Positions 33,054-44,787 are shown, numbered from the stretch's first letter. The stretch is 45,759 bases of DNA from an uncultured Muribaculaceae bacterium (GCA_910584185.1 CAJTYC010000009.1:1-45759), one strand, 5' to 3'. Notes: generated by a model not told the origin, from the sequence alone. Translations and numbers: made by a program.

Positions 33054-33342
33054 ATAATAATATGCGAAAATTCAGCCAATTTTTTAAATTATATTAAATT
33101 TTTGTCATTTTTGGCAAATCCTTGTCACAGCGACAAAATTTTTATGCAATCTATAAAATATTGAATATTAGGCGTTAATGCAAATACTTTAATCAATATC
33201 CGCTTTTTTAATCTATTTTGCATATTATTTGTTAATAAGATAAACGCAAGGCTTGGGCATTGCAGATGCGTTGGAGCACCGCTGCGAGCCATAGACCTTC
33301 ATGAGATAAGAATTAATTAGAAACATATAAAAACACAAGATC
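33054..33342 (+). other. Upstream region of dnaK: no clear promoter, structured leader
   Basis: The divergent gap between spt and dnaK is AT-rich. I find no TTTG-N20-TAnnTTTG promoter and no CIRCE-type inverted repeat. TTGTC-ACAGC-GACAA (33122-33136) is a short inverted repeat. The last 100 bases are more GC-rich (about 33245-33300) and can fold, with GGCT near the start and AGCC near the end of the segment. Heat-responsive control would be expected for dnaK, but the sequence does not show how it is done. Confidence 0.4.
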
Positions 33343-35238
<1,896 letters not shown>

Positions 35239-35270
35239 TCCATCAATTCGGAAATATCTAAATTGCATAA

Positions 35271-35309
35271 ACGGAGTGCAACCCCAAAGGTTACGCTCCG
35301 TCTTTTTTT
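35271..35309 (+). terminator. Terminator after dnaK
   Basis: ACGGAGTGCAACC (35271-35283) pairs with GGTTACGCTCCGT (35289-35301) with one wobble and one mismatch, a five-base loop and a seven-T run (35303-35309). Confidence 0.9.
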
Positions 35310-35320
35310 CTCCGTCTGTG

Positions 35321-35364
35321 CATAATGAAAGGGGCAATAACTAATGATATTGCCCCTCATTATG
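35321..35364 (-). terminator. Terminator after the malic enzyme gene
   Basis: CATAATGA-AA-GGGGCAATA (35321-35339) pairs with TATTGCCCCTCATTATG (35348-35364), a 17-pair stem with a two-base bulge and an eight-base loop, 11 bases past the malic enzyme stop. Confidence 0.75.
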
Positions 35365-35374
35365 TCGGGTCCGC

Positions 35375-36646
35375 TTATTGTTTAAGTACGTTGTGCAGGA
35401 ATTTGTCGTAGGCTTCCCAGTCAGTGATTGGGCTTGCTGCTACCCCAGAATTCTCGGCGCCTTTGGCTACTGCCGGCGGCACTCTGTAGAGTAGGCGTGG
35501 GTCGAATGGCTTCGGGAGGATGTAGTCGCGCCCGAACTCGAGCTTGTCGAGCCCGTAGATTTTCAGCACACTTTCGGGCACCGGTTCCTTGGCCAACGCC
35601 GCAATGGCATAGGTTGCCTCAAGCTTCATCTCTTCGGTGATTGCGTTAGCGTGGCAGTCGAGTGCGCCTCTGAATATATATGGGAATCCTAATACATTGT
35701 TCACCTGGTTTGGATAATCACTCCTGCCGGTAGCTATGATGAGGTCGTCGCGTGTGGCCTTGGCAAGGTCGTAATCAATCTCCGGGTCAGGATTGGCCAA
35801 TGCGAATATAATCGGATTGGGGGCCATGGTGTGTACCATGCCGGCCGTGAGCACATTCGCCTTGCTTAGACCGAGGAACACATCAGCATCAAACATTGCC
35901 TCTGCCAAAGTGTGAAGACCTCGCCTTGTCGCAAACTTACGCTTGTACTCATTGATGTCCTGCCTGTCTTCGCGAATTACTCCCTTGCTGTCGCACATCA
36001 CGATATTTTCAGGACGCACGCCGAGCCTGATGTAATGGTCAGTGCAGCTTATGGCTGCGGCTCCGGCTCCATTGACCACAAGTTTTATATCCTCGATCTT
36101 CTTGCCCTGGATCTCAAGCGCATTGAGCAATGCAGCGCCCGAAATTATGGCGGTGCCATGCTGGTCATCGTGCATAACCGGTATATCACACTCCTCCTTA
36201 AGACGTTTCTCGATGCCGAAACTCTCCGGAGCCTTGATATCTTCAAGATTTATGCCGCCGAAAGTGCCGGATATTGCACGCACCGTATCGACAAACTTGT
36301 CGGGGTCTTTCTCGTCAACTTCTATATCAAACGAGTCGATACCTGCAAAAATCTTGAAGAGAAGAGCCTTCCCCTCCATTACCGGTTTTGCAGCGGCTGC
36401 CCCTATATCGCCGAGGCCAAGCACGGCTGTGCCGTTGGATATTACAGCCACAAGATTGCCTTTGTCGGTATACTTGTAGGCATCGGCCGGACGCTTTTGA
36501 ATCTCGAGGCATGGATATGCCACACCCGGAGAATACGCGAGCGACAGATCCTTCTGGTCGGCATAAGGCTTCGTGGGCACAACCTCGATTTTGCCGGGTT
36601 TACCCTCTGCGTGATATCTCAACGCTTCTTGTTCAAGTGTATTCAT
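35375..36646 (-). CDS. NADP-dependent malic enzyme, single-domain form
   Basis: A 423-residue enzyme of the MaeB type: PGKIEVVPTKPYADQKDLSLAYSPGVA near the start (in parts), the malic domain with GNLVAVISNGTAVLGLGDIG and VMHDDQHGTAIISGAALLNAL, then the NAD(P)-binding domain with VVNGAGAAAISC. It converts malate to pyruvate and CO2. Classical MaeB proteins, including those I recall from Bacteroides, are about 760 residues with a C-terminal phosphotransacetylase-like domain. Here the protein ends after the malic domain in ITDWEAYDKFLHNVL, and neither the following 11 bases nor the terminator contains that domain. Cofactor preference (NAD or NADP) is not certain from sequence. Confidence 0.9.
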   Translation of the reverse strand: MNTLEQEALRYHAEGKPGKIEVVPTKPYADQKDLSLAYSPGVAYPCLEIQKRPADAYKYTDKGNLVAVISNGTAVLGLGDIGAAAAKPVMEGKALLFKIFAGIDSFDIEVDEKDPDKFVDTVRAISGTFGGINLEDIKAPESFGIEKRLKEECDIPVMHDDQHGTAIISGAALLNALEIQGKKIEDIKLVVNGAGAAAISCTDHYIRLGVRPENIVMCDSKGVIREDRQDINEYKRKFATRRGLHTLAEAMFDADVFLGLSKANVLTAGMVHTMAPNPIIFALANPDPEIDYDLAKATRDDLIIATGRSDYPNQVNNVLGFPYIFRGALDCHANAITEEMKLEATYAIAALAKEPVPESVLKIYGLDKLEFGRDYILPKPFDPRLLYRVPPAVAKGAENSGVAASPITDWEAYDKFLHNVLKQ

Positions 36647-36779
36647 GGTTCAAATATACATTAGCTGATTATAATTAAAGTACTACCCCATCATTTATGG
36701 AAGCACTATATTTATAACATTGTTTACTTAATTTTTATGTAACCGACACTGAAAATATTTCGCATTAATGCTTCCTAAA

Positions 36780-36811
36780 TTTTCAAATGGACGGTTTGAT
36801 TATTATATTTG
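36780..36811 (+). promoter_or_regulatory. Promoter of the PARR-motif methyltransferase gene
   Basis: TTTT (36780-36783), a 20-base spacer and TATATTTGC (36804-36812) fit the Bacteroidota promoter with one mismatch at -33. It places transcription start near 36818 and so supports the ATG at 36852. A GTGCAA/TTGCAC hairpin (about 36815-36841) begins the leader. The remaining gap upstream to the malic enzyme shows nothing else. Confidence 0.6.
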
Positions 36812-36851
36812 CAGTGCAATCCCCCAACTTAGGGTTGCACCGTGCAAATAT

Positions 36852-38090
36852 ATGAAAAATAATTCAGAGGATATTCAAAAATTTTGGGATTTTGTAAAAA
36901 ATCATGCGCACGACGATGTGCGAGAACTCCTCATATCGGCACATGGCAAAAAATTCGACTTCCCTATGCCGCAAGCAATATGTCAGATAGAATGCAGGCA
37001 AAAGACAGCAAGGAAGCTCGCCAAATGGCTCAAACATGAGCAATTCCTGTTTCCATGCACTGAAGTGGCGGAGCAATGCACCCACCAATGCGTGGCGGCA
37101 TATCATGCGGCATTGATAGGTGGCGATAAAGATATTCTCGACATTACTGCCGGGCTCGGCATAGATGCGATGACCTTAGCAGAGGCCGGCAATCTGACTT
37201 ATGCAATCGAACTCGATGAGGAGAGATTCAGGGCATTGCGTCATAATTGCATCATGCTCGGCAACAAAGTTACGGTGCTTAATGGTGATTCGATAGAATT
37301 TCTAAAGAAAGCCAAAGACGATGTGATGTTTGACGTGATATTTGCCGACCCGGCACGCCGGGATGCCACTCACAAACGTCTATACTTCTTGCGAGATTGT
37401 TTGCCCGATGTAGTGTCGAACTATGAACTGCTGCGACAACATGGCAAGTGCGTGATGATAAAGGCCTCCCCTATCATAGATATCACCAACGTGCTGAAGG
37501 AACTTCCTGAAATCGCTCAGATACACTTAGTGTGTATAAATGGAGAGTGTAAGGAGGTTTTGCTTGTGTGTGAAGATGCCGAATTGCAGACCATCACCGT
37601 TGTAGACCTTGAAGATGATGCAGAAGCAAAGGTGAGGGTAAAATCAAAGTTCGAAATGCCAATCAACGAAAAAGGCAATACCTCCGAAATCGCCACTGAA
37701 GCGGACTTTAAAGAGGAAGTATTCCTATATGACCCCAACGCCGGCATGCATAAACTGAATTGCAGCGAAGTGATATGCAAGCGTTACGATGGCATGAAGA
37801 AACTCGGGCCTAATACTGAATTGTATGTTGCTCCAAAATTGCATAAAGATTTTCCGGGCAGAATATTTAAAGTAGAAGGTATAATGAGCAAGCAGGCACT
37901 TAAGCAATGCAAGGGTATGAGATGCGAGGTGGCAGTGCGAAATTATCCACTCAAGGCTGAGGAGCTGCGCAAAAAACTTGGCGTGAAGTCGGGAGGCGAC
38001 AGATTTATATTCGGATGCAAGGTGGGCATAAAGGGAACTCCAACGTTATTAAGTTGTGAGAAACTGAAAACAGATAACATATCCGTTTAG
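36852..38090 (+). CDS. SAM-dependent methyltransferase with THUMP-like C-terminal domain
   Basis: A 412-residue protein. An N-terminal helical part is followed by a class I SAM-binding fold with motif I DITAGLGIDAMTLAEAG and acidic motif II YAIELDEERF, then FADPARRD, the PARR signature of this family. The C-terminal about 90 residues (IFKVEGIMSKQALKQCKG to FGCKVGIKGTPTLL, in parts) form the THUMP-like domain. Relatives are presumed RNA methyltransferases, but the target is unknown. I set the start at 36852 because the frame's earlier start at 36768 lies upstream of the predicted promoter. It lies 71 bases before the TPR gene on the same strand. Confidence 0.85.
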   Translation: MKNNSEDIQKFWDFVKNHAHDDVRELLISAHGKKFDFPMPQAICQIECRQKTARKLAKWLKHEQFLFPCTEVAEQCTHQCVAAYHAALIGGDKDILDITAGLGIDAMTLAEAGNLTYAIELDEERFRALRHNCIMLGNKVTVLNGDSIEFLKKAKDDVMFDVIFADPARRDATHKRLYFLRDCLPDVVSNYELLRQHGKCVMIKASPIIDITNVLKELPEIAQIHLVCINGECKEVLLVCEDAELQTITVVDLEDDAEAKVRVKSKFEMPINEKGNTSEIATEADFKEEVFLYDPNAGMHKLNCSEVICKRYDGMKKLGPNTELYVAPKLHKDFPGRIFKVEGIMSKQALKQCKGMRCEVAVRNYPLKAEELRKKLGVKSGGDRFIFGCKVGIKGTPTLLSCEKLKTDNISV

Positions 38091-38161
38091 CTTTTGACAA
38101 CAACAAATAGTGTGAATACATTTTTGGAACGGTATTTGCATTAAAGATAATAAAGACTAAT

Positions 38162-40336
38162 ATGAAAAAGCAAGATATAGAGAAACTTCATAAAGAATCG
38201 TTTGCACAGATAGAGGGCAATCAGTATGGCAAAGCCATCGATACAGTGACCACAATGCTTCGCGAGGCATCACTACATGACAAGGTGCAGGAAGTGGAGC
38301 AGATACGCGAAACATATCGCTACATGATACGCTACATGCTCGACGGCGTTGCCGACACAGGGCGCGACAAACTCCTCGGCGAGATGTCTGAGAAACTACG
38401 GCTAATGTCAGATATAGCCTATCGCGAAGTGACGGGTGCTGATTCGTCAAGCTATTATCATGATGTATGGCGCTTCAATCGGTTGCGCCACGAAAGAATA
38501 GCGACCATACTTGAAGAATATGGCGTGAAGGCATCCGAATTGGCATTGGCAGAAGCGGCAGGCAATGACACTGCGCTCATCCAGGCTGAACTTGAGTCGC
38601 TGCTCGAAAGGCTATTCAACTCACTCCTAACCTCGCTTGGCTCAGACCGCGACTATTTGGATCTTTCAAAATATCTTCTCTCCGGATATGCCGACTTCAG
38701 CATCTTGGCCCAATCGCTCAGCGCCATAACACTGAGTTTCTGTTTTTTCTATGATTCAAAGAAATTCTCCCTGCTGCTTGATGCTTTTGAGAAATCGGAG
38801 AGCGCACCAATCAAAGCCAGGGCATTGACTGGAATCATCCTCGCGATGGTGCTCCAAGGAGAGAGGATTGCGGCAGACAAATCAGCACTCCACAGAATGT
38901 CTTTGTGGCAAGACTCATTAGAGACATACACCAACCTTCGCGACACAATTCGGGCATATATAGGCACGAGCGACACAGAGAGAATCACCAACAAACTTAA
39001 AGATGAAGTGCTTCCCGAATTGATGAAATTGCGCCCGGAGATAATGAAAACATTCGGCGACAAGAAGGAACTTGACGCAGCAATGATTGAGGACAATCCA
39101 GAGTGGGAAGAGCTCCTCAGCAAGTCTGGCATAGAGAAAAAGATGCAGGAAGTGAGCGAGTTGCAGAGCGATGGCGCTGACCTTATGATGCTCACCTTCT
39201 CTAATCTTAAACAATTTCCATTCTTCACCAAAGCGAGCAATTGGTTCGTGCCCTTCAATATCAACAACACGGCCTTGCACCTTACTGACCGCAATCGTAA
39301 GCTTGTCGAAATGCTACATACCTTAGGGAGCATCACCTGCGACTCCGACATGTATTCTATGGCGTTGGCGACAAACATGATGCCTCAAGCGCAAATGGAT
39401 GCTATGTTTGGTCAGTTGTCGGCAAATTTCGAGCAGCTTAAAGAGCAGACAAAACAGAGTGAGGTGGAAAGCCAACCGGGTTCTTTCGACAAAGAAGTGC
39501 TTCGTGTGGTTCGCGACCTATACCGTTTTTTCAAGCTTTTCCGTAAGCGCGACGGCTTCCGTAATCCCTTTGACAAACCGCTTCAGTTCACCTCATTTCC
39601 GGTTGTAGGTCAGATTATGCAAGATGAAGATATATTGCGAGTGATGGGCGAGTTTTATTTTAAGCGTGGATATTATGCAGAGGCCCTCCCACTCTTTGAG
39701 GCAATAGTATCAGAAAATTCTGAAGACGCCACTCTCTTCGAAAAAATAGGATTCAGCCTACAGTCGTTAGGAAGACTTAACGAGGCGCTCTCGGCCTTCG
39801 AAAAGGCTGGCCTGCTCAAGACTCCGGGTCCATGGTTGGTCAATAAGACTGCATTTATCAACCGCAAATTGGGCAATCACGCCATAGCGGCAGAGCTGTA
39901 TGCACAGGCCCTGGATATGGACTCCGAAAATTTCAGCATCATCATGAACCTCGGCAACATGCTGCTCAAGACAGGTGACATAAATGGTGCGCTCGCACAA
40001 TTCTATCATGCCAATTATCTGCAACCGGATAACAAACGGGTTTTGCGGGCACTGGGATGGACGGAATTGCTTAACGGTAATCCTGAAAAATCATCGGCAT
40101 TATATAAAAAGCTGCTCGCAGACCAGCCGATACCATCAGACTATCTGAATGCCGGACATCTCGAACTGCTCCGTGGCAACAAGCGGGAGGCTCTCAACTA
40201 TTACCGATTGGCGGCCGACAGCGGTAAAGATGAGTTTAAGCTCGCGTATGAGGCAGACAGAGATACTTTGGTCAAACTCGGAGCGGACAATACTACCCTC
40301 GGCATAATGCTTGACATAACCCTTAACGAAATATAG
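38162..40336 (+). CDS. Tetratricopeptide repeat protein
   Basis: A 724-residue soluble protein without signal peptide. The first about 470 residues are helical with no domain that I recognise. The C-terminal about 230 residues are TPR units, for example YAEALPLFEAIVSENSEDATLFEKIGFSLQ and NEALSAFEKAGLLKTPG, then AAELYAQALDMDSENFSIIMNLGNML and so on (in parts). TPR arrays bind partner proteins, so a scaffold role is likely, but the partner is unknown. It follows the methyltransferase gene and precedes mutS2 on the same strand with an 86-base gap that has a hairpin. Confidence 0.85.
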   Translation: MKKQDIEKLHKESFAQIEGNQYGKAIDTVTTMLREASLHDKVQEVEQIRETYRYMIRYMLDGVADTGRDKLLGEMSEKLRLMSDIAYREVTGADSSSYYHDVWRFNRLRHERIATILEEYGVKASELALAEAAGNDTALIQAELESLLERLFNSLLTSLGSDRDYLDLSKYLLSGYADFSILAQSLSAITLSFCFFYDSKKFSLLLDAFEKSESAPIKARALTGIILAMVLQGERIAADKSALHRMSLWQDSLETYTNLRDTIRAYIGTSDTERITNKLKDEVLPELMKLRPEIMKTFGDKKELDAAMIEDNPEWEELLSKSGIEKKMQEVSELQSDGADLMMLTFSNLKQFPFFTKASNWFVPFNINNTALHLTDRNRKLVEMLHTLGSITCDSDMYSMALATNMMPQAQMDAMFGQLSANFEQLKEQTKQSEVESQPGSFDKEVLRVVRDLYRFFKLFRKRDGFRNPFDKPLQFTSFPVVGQIMQDEDILRVMGEFYFKRGYYAEALPLFEAIVSENSEDATLFEKIGFSLQSLGRLNEALSAFEKAGLLKTPGPWLVNKTAFINRKLGNHAIAAELYAQALDMDSENFSIIMNLGNMLLKTGDINGALAQFYHANYLQPDNKRVLRALGWTELLNGNPEKSSALYKKLLADQPIPSDYLNAGHLELLRGNKREALNYYRLAADSGKDEFKLAYEADRDTLVKLGADNTTLGIMLDITLNEI

Positions 40337-40351
40337 TATATTTTACCGATA

Positions 40352-40395
40352 ACACACAAAGTTTACGTTCATTTTATGTAACTTTCTTTGTGTGT
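40352..40395 (+). terminator. Hairpin between the TPR gene and mutS2
   Basis: ACACACAAAG (40352-40361) pairs with CTTTGTGTGT (40386-40395), with a further short inner pairing of TTAC/GTAA. It lies 16 bases past the TPR stop, but no T-run follows on the plus strand. It may be a weak terminator or a processing site. Confidence 0.4.
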
Positions 40396-40422
40396 GGTCT
40401 ATAAGAGCACGTCTCAATAAAA

Positions 40423-42894
40423 ATGATTTACCCTAAAGAATTTGAGTCGAAGGTTGGATTCGACACCATTAGAAATATAATAATCGGTTCATGCACAAGC
40501 CGCCTCTCACGCCAAAAGGCTGAGGAGATGGCATTCAGCAGCGACTATGATAGTGTGATTCACCGCTTGAGATGTGTCTCGGAGATGAAGGGCATCATAG
40601 AGCAATCGCTGCCATATCCTATGGCTCCCGGTCACGATGTGGCTCAATATATTACAGAGATAAAGGCTCGCAATTCTTTCATGTCGGCCGAAAGAATGTA
40701 TAAGCTGATGCAAATGTTACAGGCATTCAGTGAGATACGCTTGTTTTTCGATTCGCAGAAAGTTGAGGAGGGCGAGGCTGCCCTATTCCCGGCATTGTCA
40801 GCAGAGATAGAGCCGCTATCGCAATTCCCGATATTGGTTAGCGTAATATCAAGTGCTATCAATAAATTTGGAGAGATTAAAGATAACGCCTCACCCGAAC
40901 TATATGAAATCAGGCAATCGATAAAGCGTGCGTCGGGATCGATGCAGCGTGCAATGCGCAGTGTGATGGATAGCGCCATAGCGGCAGGCATAATCGACAA
41001 GGACGTCTCCCCTACCATGCGCGACGGTAGGCTCGTGCTCCCGGTGAACGCCGGCAATAAGCGTATGCTCAATGGCATTGTGCATGACGAAAGTGCAACC
41101 GGAAAGACTGTCTTCATAGAACCTGCGCAAGTAGTGGAGGCCGGCAACAGACTCCGAGAACTCCAGCTTGAAGAAAAACGGGAAGAGGCAGCGATACTCA
41201 TTGCCATATCCGACCAAATAAGGCCCTATGCAGAAGATATATTGGTAAGCTGCGACGTGGCAGCTACACTTGAGTTCATCAGAGCAAAGGCTTTATTTGC
41301 CATCGATGTGAACGCCAACATGCCGAATCTTGAGAATGCGAGCGACATAGAATGGTATGGTGCTTACCATCCGGGCTTATTCCTGTCACTGCGCGAACAC
41401 GACAGGAAGGTTGTGCCGCTCAATCTGACCCTCGATAAGGATAAACGTATCCTTATTATTTCAGGTCCAAATGCCGGTGGCAAATCAGTAACACTCAAGA
41501 CTGTAGCTACGGTGCAATATATGACACAGTGCGGACTCCTGCCGACCTTATACGACAATTCGCATGTCGGAATATTCAACAAGATTTTTATCGACATCGG
41601 CGACGAACAGTCGTTTGAGAACGACCTTTCGACCTACTCATCGCATCTGCGCAACATGAAATACTTCATGAGTAATGCCGACAAGCACACGCTGCTGCTT
41701 GCCGATGAGATGGGTTCCGGCACTGAGCCTCAGATAGGTGGTGCCATGGCACAGGCTATTCTTGAGCAACTTGCCACCACCGGTTGCTACGGCATAATCA
41801 CAACGCACTATCAGAATCTCAAGAAATTTGCCGACGACATGCCCGGCTTCATTAACGGCGCTATGCTTTACGACCGTGGTCGCCTCGAACCTACCTTCCA
41901 ACTGTCGGTTGGAAATGCAGGTAGCTCGTTTGCAATTGACATTGCCCACAAGATGGGCCTACCTTTGCAGGTGATTGATGCGGCTAAGCGCATTGTGGGC
42001 GAAGATTATGTTAATTTCGACCGTTATCTATCCGATATAGCCCGCGACCGCAAATATTGGAATTCGAAACGTCAGAACATAAGGGAAAAGGAGGCGCGAC
42101 TCGACAACCTTCTCTCTAAATATGAGGAGGTAGCCGGCGACCTTACCTCCAAGCGCAAGGAGATATTGCGTGAGGCACGCGAGGAAGCCGCACGAATACT
42201 TGCTGAGGCAAATGCCCGCATAGAACGCACTATACTTGAAATCCGTAATGCCCAGGCTGAGAAAGAACGTACCAAACAGTTGCGCAAGGACCTGAAGGAA
42301 TTTGCAGATCAGACCAAGGAAGATAAAGACAAAACGACCAAGAATCTGCGTCCCATCAACGAACTTTCCAGGAAAAGCAGAAAGCCGAAGCTAGAAACTT
42401 CTGCTCCCGCTCCCAAGCAAGAAAAGAAAGCATTGGCAATTGGCGACTATGTGACACTTGATTCGGGCGCCACTCCCGGCAAGATTCTCTCACTTACCGG
42501 CAAAAAAGCTGAGGTGGCTTTCGGTGCGTTGCGCACCACCGTCGAGCTGAAAAGGCTTAAACCAACAAAAGCACCGAAGCCTGCCGCGCTCAACACCATG
42601 TCGACAATCAGTAACGCAACGGCTTCTGAAAGTCGCGCACGCCAGCTAAATTTCAAGACAGAGATTGATGTGAGAGGCATGAGAGCCGATGAAGCGTTAC
42701 AGACAGTTACATATTTTATCGATGATGCAATTCAGTTTAACGCCGGCAAGGTAAGGATACTGCACGGTACCGGACACGGCATCCTCAAAACGCTGATTCG
42801 CCAGCAACTCAAGGTAACACCCGGAGTTTCATCTTTTGAAGATGAGGACATTCGATTTGGAGGAGCCGGCATAACCGTGGTTGAATTGGACTGA
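40423..42894 (+). CDS. mutS2: Endonuclease MutS2
   Basis: An 823-residue protein of standard length. An N-terminal helical lever/core region is followed by the MutS-type ATPase with Walker A GPNAGGKS (about 348-355), LLADEMGSGTEPQIGGAMAQAI and TTHYQNLKKFAD. A long coiled coil (about 540-640, rich in Glu/Lys/Arg) leads to a C-terminal Smr domain (about 745-823) with IDVRGMRADEAL and LHGTGHGILK. MutS2 is known to suppress homologous recombination in some bacteria and to rescue collided ribosomes in Bacillus, cutting nucleic acid through Smr. It has a terminator after the stop. Confidence 0.95.
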   Translation: MIYPKEFESKVGFDTIRNIIIGSCTSRLSRQKAEEMAFSSDYDSVIHRLRCVSEMKGIIEQSLPYPMAPGHDVAQYITEIKARNSFMSAERMYKLMQMLQAFSEIRLFFDSQKVEEGEAALFPALSAEIEPLSQFPILVSVISSAINKFGEIKDNASPELYEIRQSIKRASGSMQRAMRSVMDSAIAAGIIDKDVSPTMRDGRLVLPVNAGNKRMLNGIVHDESATGKTVFIEPAQVVEAGNRLRELQLEEKREEAAILIAISDQIRPYAEDILVSCDVAATLEFIRAKALFAIDVNANMPNLENASDIEWYGAYHPGLFLSLREHDRKVVPLNLTLDKDKRILIISGPNAGGKSVTLKTVATVQYMTQCGLLPTLYDNSHVGIFNKIFIDIGDEQSFENDLSTYSSHLRNMKYFMSNADKHTLLLADEMGSGTEPQIGGAMAQAILEQLATTGCYGIITTHYQNLKKFADDMPGFINGAMLYDRGRLEPTFQLSVGNAGSSFAIDIAHKMGLPLQVIDAAKRIVGEDYVNFDRYLSDIARDRKYWNSKRQNIREKEARLDNLLSKYEEVAGDLTSKRKEILREAREEAARILAEANARIERTILEIRNAQAEKERTKQLRKDLKEFADQTKEDKDKTTKNLRPINELSRKSRKPKLETSAPAPKQEKKALAIGDYVTLDSGATPGKILSLTGKKAEVAFGALRTTVELKRLKPTKAPKPAALNTMSTISNATASESRARQLNFKTEIDVRGMRADEALQTVTYFIDDAIQFNAGKVRILHGTGHGILKTLIRQQLKVTPGVSSFEDEDIRFGGAGITVVELD

Positions 42895-42938
42895 TTCTGC
42901 ACACATACCTGCATTATACACGTATGTAGCACAAAAGC

Positions 42939-42974
42939 AAAGCGGAGACCTGCGACAATACAAGTCTCCGCTTT
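42939..42974 (+). terminator. Terminator after mutS2
   Basis: AAAGCGGAGAC (42939-42949) pairs with GTCTCCGCTTT (42964-42974), 14-base loop. It is followed at 42982-43001 by GTTATTTTTTAATCGTTAC, the same sequence as one end of the inverted-repeat element at 26319-26473. Confidence 0.8.
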
Positions 42975-43006
42975 CATATTTGTTATTTTTTAATCGTTAC
43001 TAAGCA

Positions 43007-44677
43007 TCAAGGCTGATAGAGGAAACGCTTAATGGAACGTTTTGGAGTCTTTTCAAATTCCACATCCATGATTTTATAACGTCTAACCTTACTGTATGCC
43101 GGAAGCATAGCATTGAGAGTCTTGATGTTGTCATCCATTATCTTGTCGATTTCATCTTCGGAGAGGTGCTGAGTGGCTGTGGCATCGAAGTCGGGGTGAA
43201 TCAAGGCAACCAACGCGCCACCATCGTCAATCACGAGCGACTCGCTCACGTATGGAAGCATATTGAGTTTAGCCTCAATCTCCTCGGGATATATATTCTG
43301 ACCGGACGGGCCAAGTATCATACTCTTCGAGCGTCCCATTATGAACACATGGTTGTCCTTATCAAGTATGCCGACATCACCAGTATTCATCCATCCATCT
43401 TTGTCTGACATCACCTCTTTCGTAGCCTTCTCATTCTTATAGTAACCGAGCATAAGGTTCTCGCCGCGCACAAGTATGTTGCCCGGTATATTTTCAGGGT
43501 CGGGAGAATCAATCTTGACTTCCATGCGGTCAACAACCTTTCCCACCGACCTCGGTTTGAATTCGGGGTGAGGTGCGTAAGAAATCAGAGGGGCGCATTC
43601 GGTCATACCGTAGCCTACGGTGACCGGGAAACCGATCCTGATGAGAAACGCCTCGACATCAGGGTTGAGTGGCGCACCACCCACAATTATTTCATTGAGA
43701 TTACCGCCAAACGATTCCATAAGCTTATCCTTAACTTTGCCGAGCAGTTTATCGTCAAGATAAGGCACCTTAAGCAGCAGCTTCATGATGGGCTTATCGA
43801 GCATCGGGAAGACATTATTGCGTATGATTTTCTCAAGAATCAGCGGCACAGTGACTATGAGAGCCGGCTTGACCTCCTTGAATGCTTTAAGTATAATCTT
43901 TGGCGACGGCAGTCGAGTGAGGAAATGAAGATGACAACCCTTGCAGAAAGGATGAATCATGTCGATGGTAAGCCCATATAGGTGAGCGAGCGGAAGCATA
44001 TTCACAACTCCTTCCCCACGCTTGAGGAACTCCAGATTGTCCAGACAGAACTGCACATTGCTCCAGAAACTTATAAACGGAAGCATCACTCCTTTAGACA
44101 TCCCGGTGCTTCCGGAAGTATAACTGATTACGGCAAGCTCCGTAGGTTTGTCAGGATAATATACCACATCCTTCTTGTCGAAAGTGCTGGGATACTTCTC
44201 GCCGAAATATTTATTAAGATTCGCATGCACTTCCTCGAGCTTTGCGCAGCGAGAGAACGGCATGCCCAATTCGGTAATATAAATGGCTCCCTCTATATCC
44301 GGCATGGCAGTCTCGTCAAGATTTTCCCAAATGGCGGCATCTACAAATAGCAGCTTGGAGCCGCTATGGTTCACGAGATGCTGCACCATGTCGGCCTTGA
44401 ACTCATGAAGTATAGGCACTGCCACCATTCCGGCCGTGAGGCAAGAGAGAAATATCGTGGACCACGTGGCAGAGTTTTTGCCGCATATAGCCACCTTATC
44501 ACCGGGCTTGAGTCCGGCAGCATCAAAAAGGATATGCATCTTGGCTATCACCTCCGCCACATCCTTATACTGGAAATTTACTCCTCCAAGGTCAGATAGG
44601 GCCATCATGTCCCAATTGTTCACTATGGCCTTACGAATCAACTCGTTGAGCGATTTATCATTTTTCATAGTACGCAC
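43007..44677 (-). CDS. AMP-forming long-chain acyl-CoA ligase (FadD-like)
   Basis: A 556-residue adenylate-forming enzyme. The phosphate loop is SYTSGSTGMSKGVML (about 186-200), with the later GYGMTECAPLISYAPHPEF, WMNTGDVGILDKD and the hinge GRSKSMILGPSGQNIYPEEIE. The C-terminal catalytic lysine is in TPKRSIKRFLY. It activates a carboxylic acid, most likely a long-chain fatty acid, with ATP and CoA; chain-length preference is not readable from the sequence. An ATG at 44668 is an alternative start that trims three residues. It runs in the same direction as the UPF0597 gene upstream of it. Confidence 0.9.
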   Translation of the reverse strand: MRTMKNDKSLNELIRKAIVNNWDMMALSDLGGVNFQYKDVAEVIAKMHILFDAAGLKPGDKVAICGKNSATWSTIFLSCLTAGMVAVPILHEFKADMVQHLVNHSGSKLLFVDAAIWENLDETAMPDIEGAIYITELGMPFSRCAKLEEVHANLNKYFGEKYPSTFDKKDVVYYPDKPTELAVISYTSGSTGMSKGVMLPFISFWSNVQFCLDNLEFLKRGEGVVNMLPLAHLYGLTIDMIHPFCKGCHLHFLTRLPSPKIILKAFKEVKPALIVTVPLILEKIIRNNVFPMLDKPIMKLLLKVPYLDDKLLGKVKDKLMESFGGNLNEIIVGGAPLNPDVEAFLIRIGFPVTVGYGMTECAPLISYAPHPEFKPRSVGKVVDRMEVKIDSPDPENIPGNILVRGENLMLGYYKNEKATKEVMSDKDGWMNTGDVGILDKDNHVFIMGRSKSMILGPSGQNIYPEEIEAKLNMLPYVSESLVIDDGGALVALIHPDFDATATQHLSEDEIDKIMDDNIKTLNAMLPAYSKVRRYKIMDVEFEKTPKRSIKRFLYQP

Positions 44678-44787
44678 TATTGTTTTAATTTTGATTATTG
44701 AATGCCGGATGCCTGATACAATTTATTATCACACACGCATCCTGGCAGGCTCTTATGATTTATTAACACTACGTTTACGCATAATGT

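Noticed and set aside
36768..36851. 28-residue N-terminal extension of the methyltransferase
   Set aside because: It would begin upstream of the predicted promoter (36780-36811), so those codons would not be transcribed; ATG 36852 fits better.
44678..44787. GCCGGATGCCTGA and GCATCCTGGCAGGC as a REP-like hairpin between the acyl-CoA ligase and UPF0597 genes
   Set aside because: The two halves pair poorly and there is no second copy in the window.
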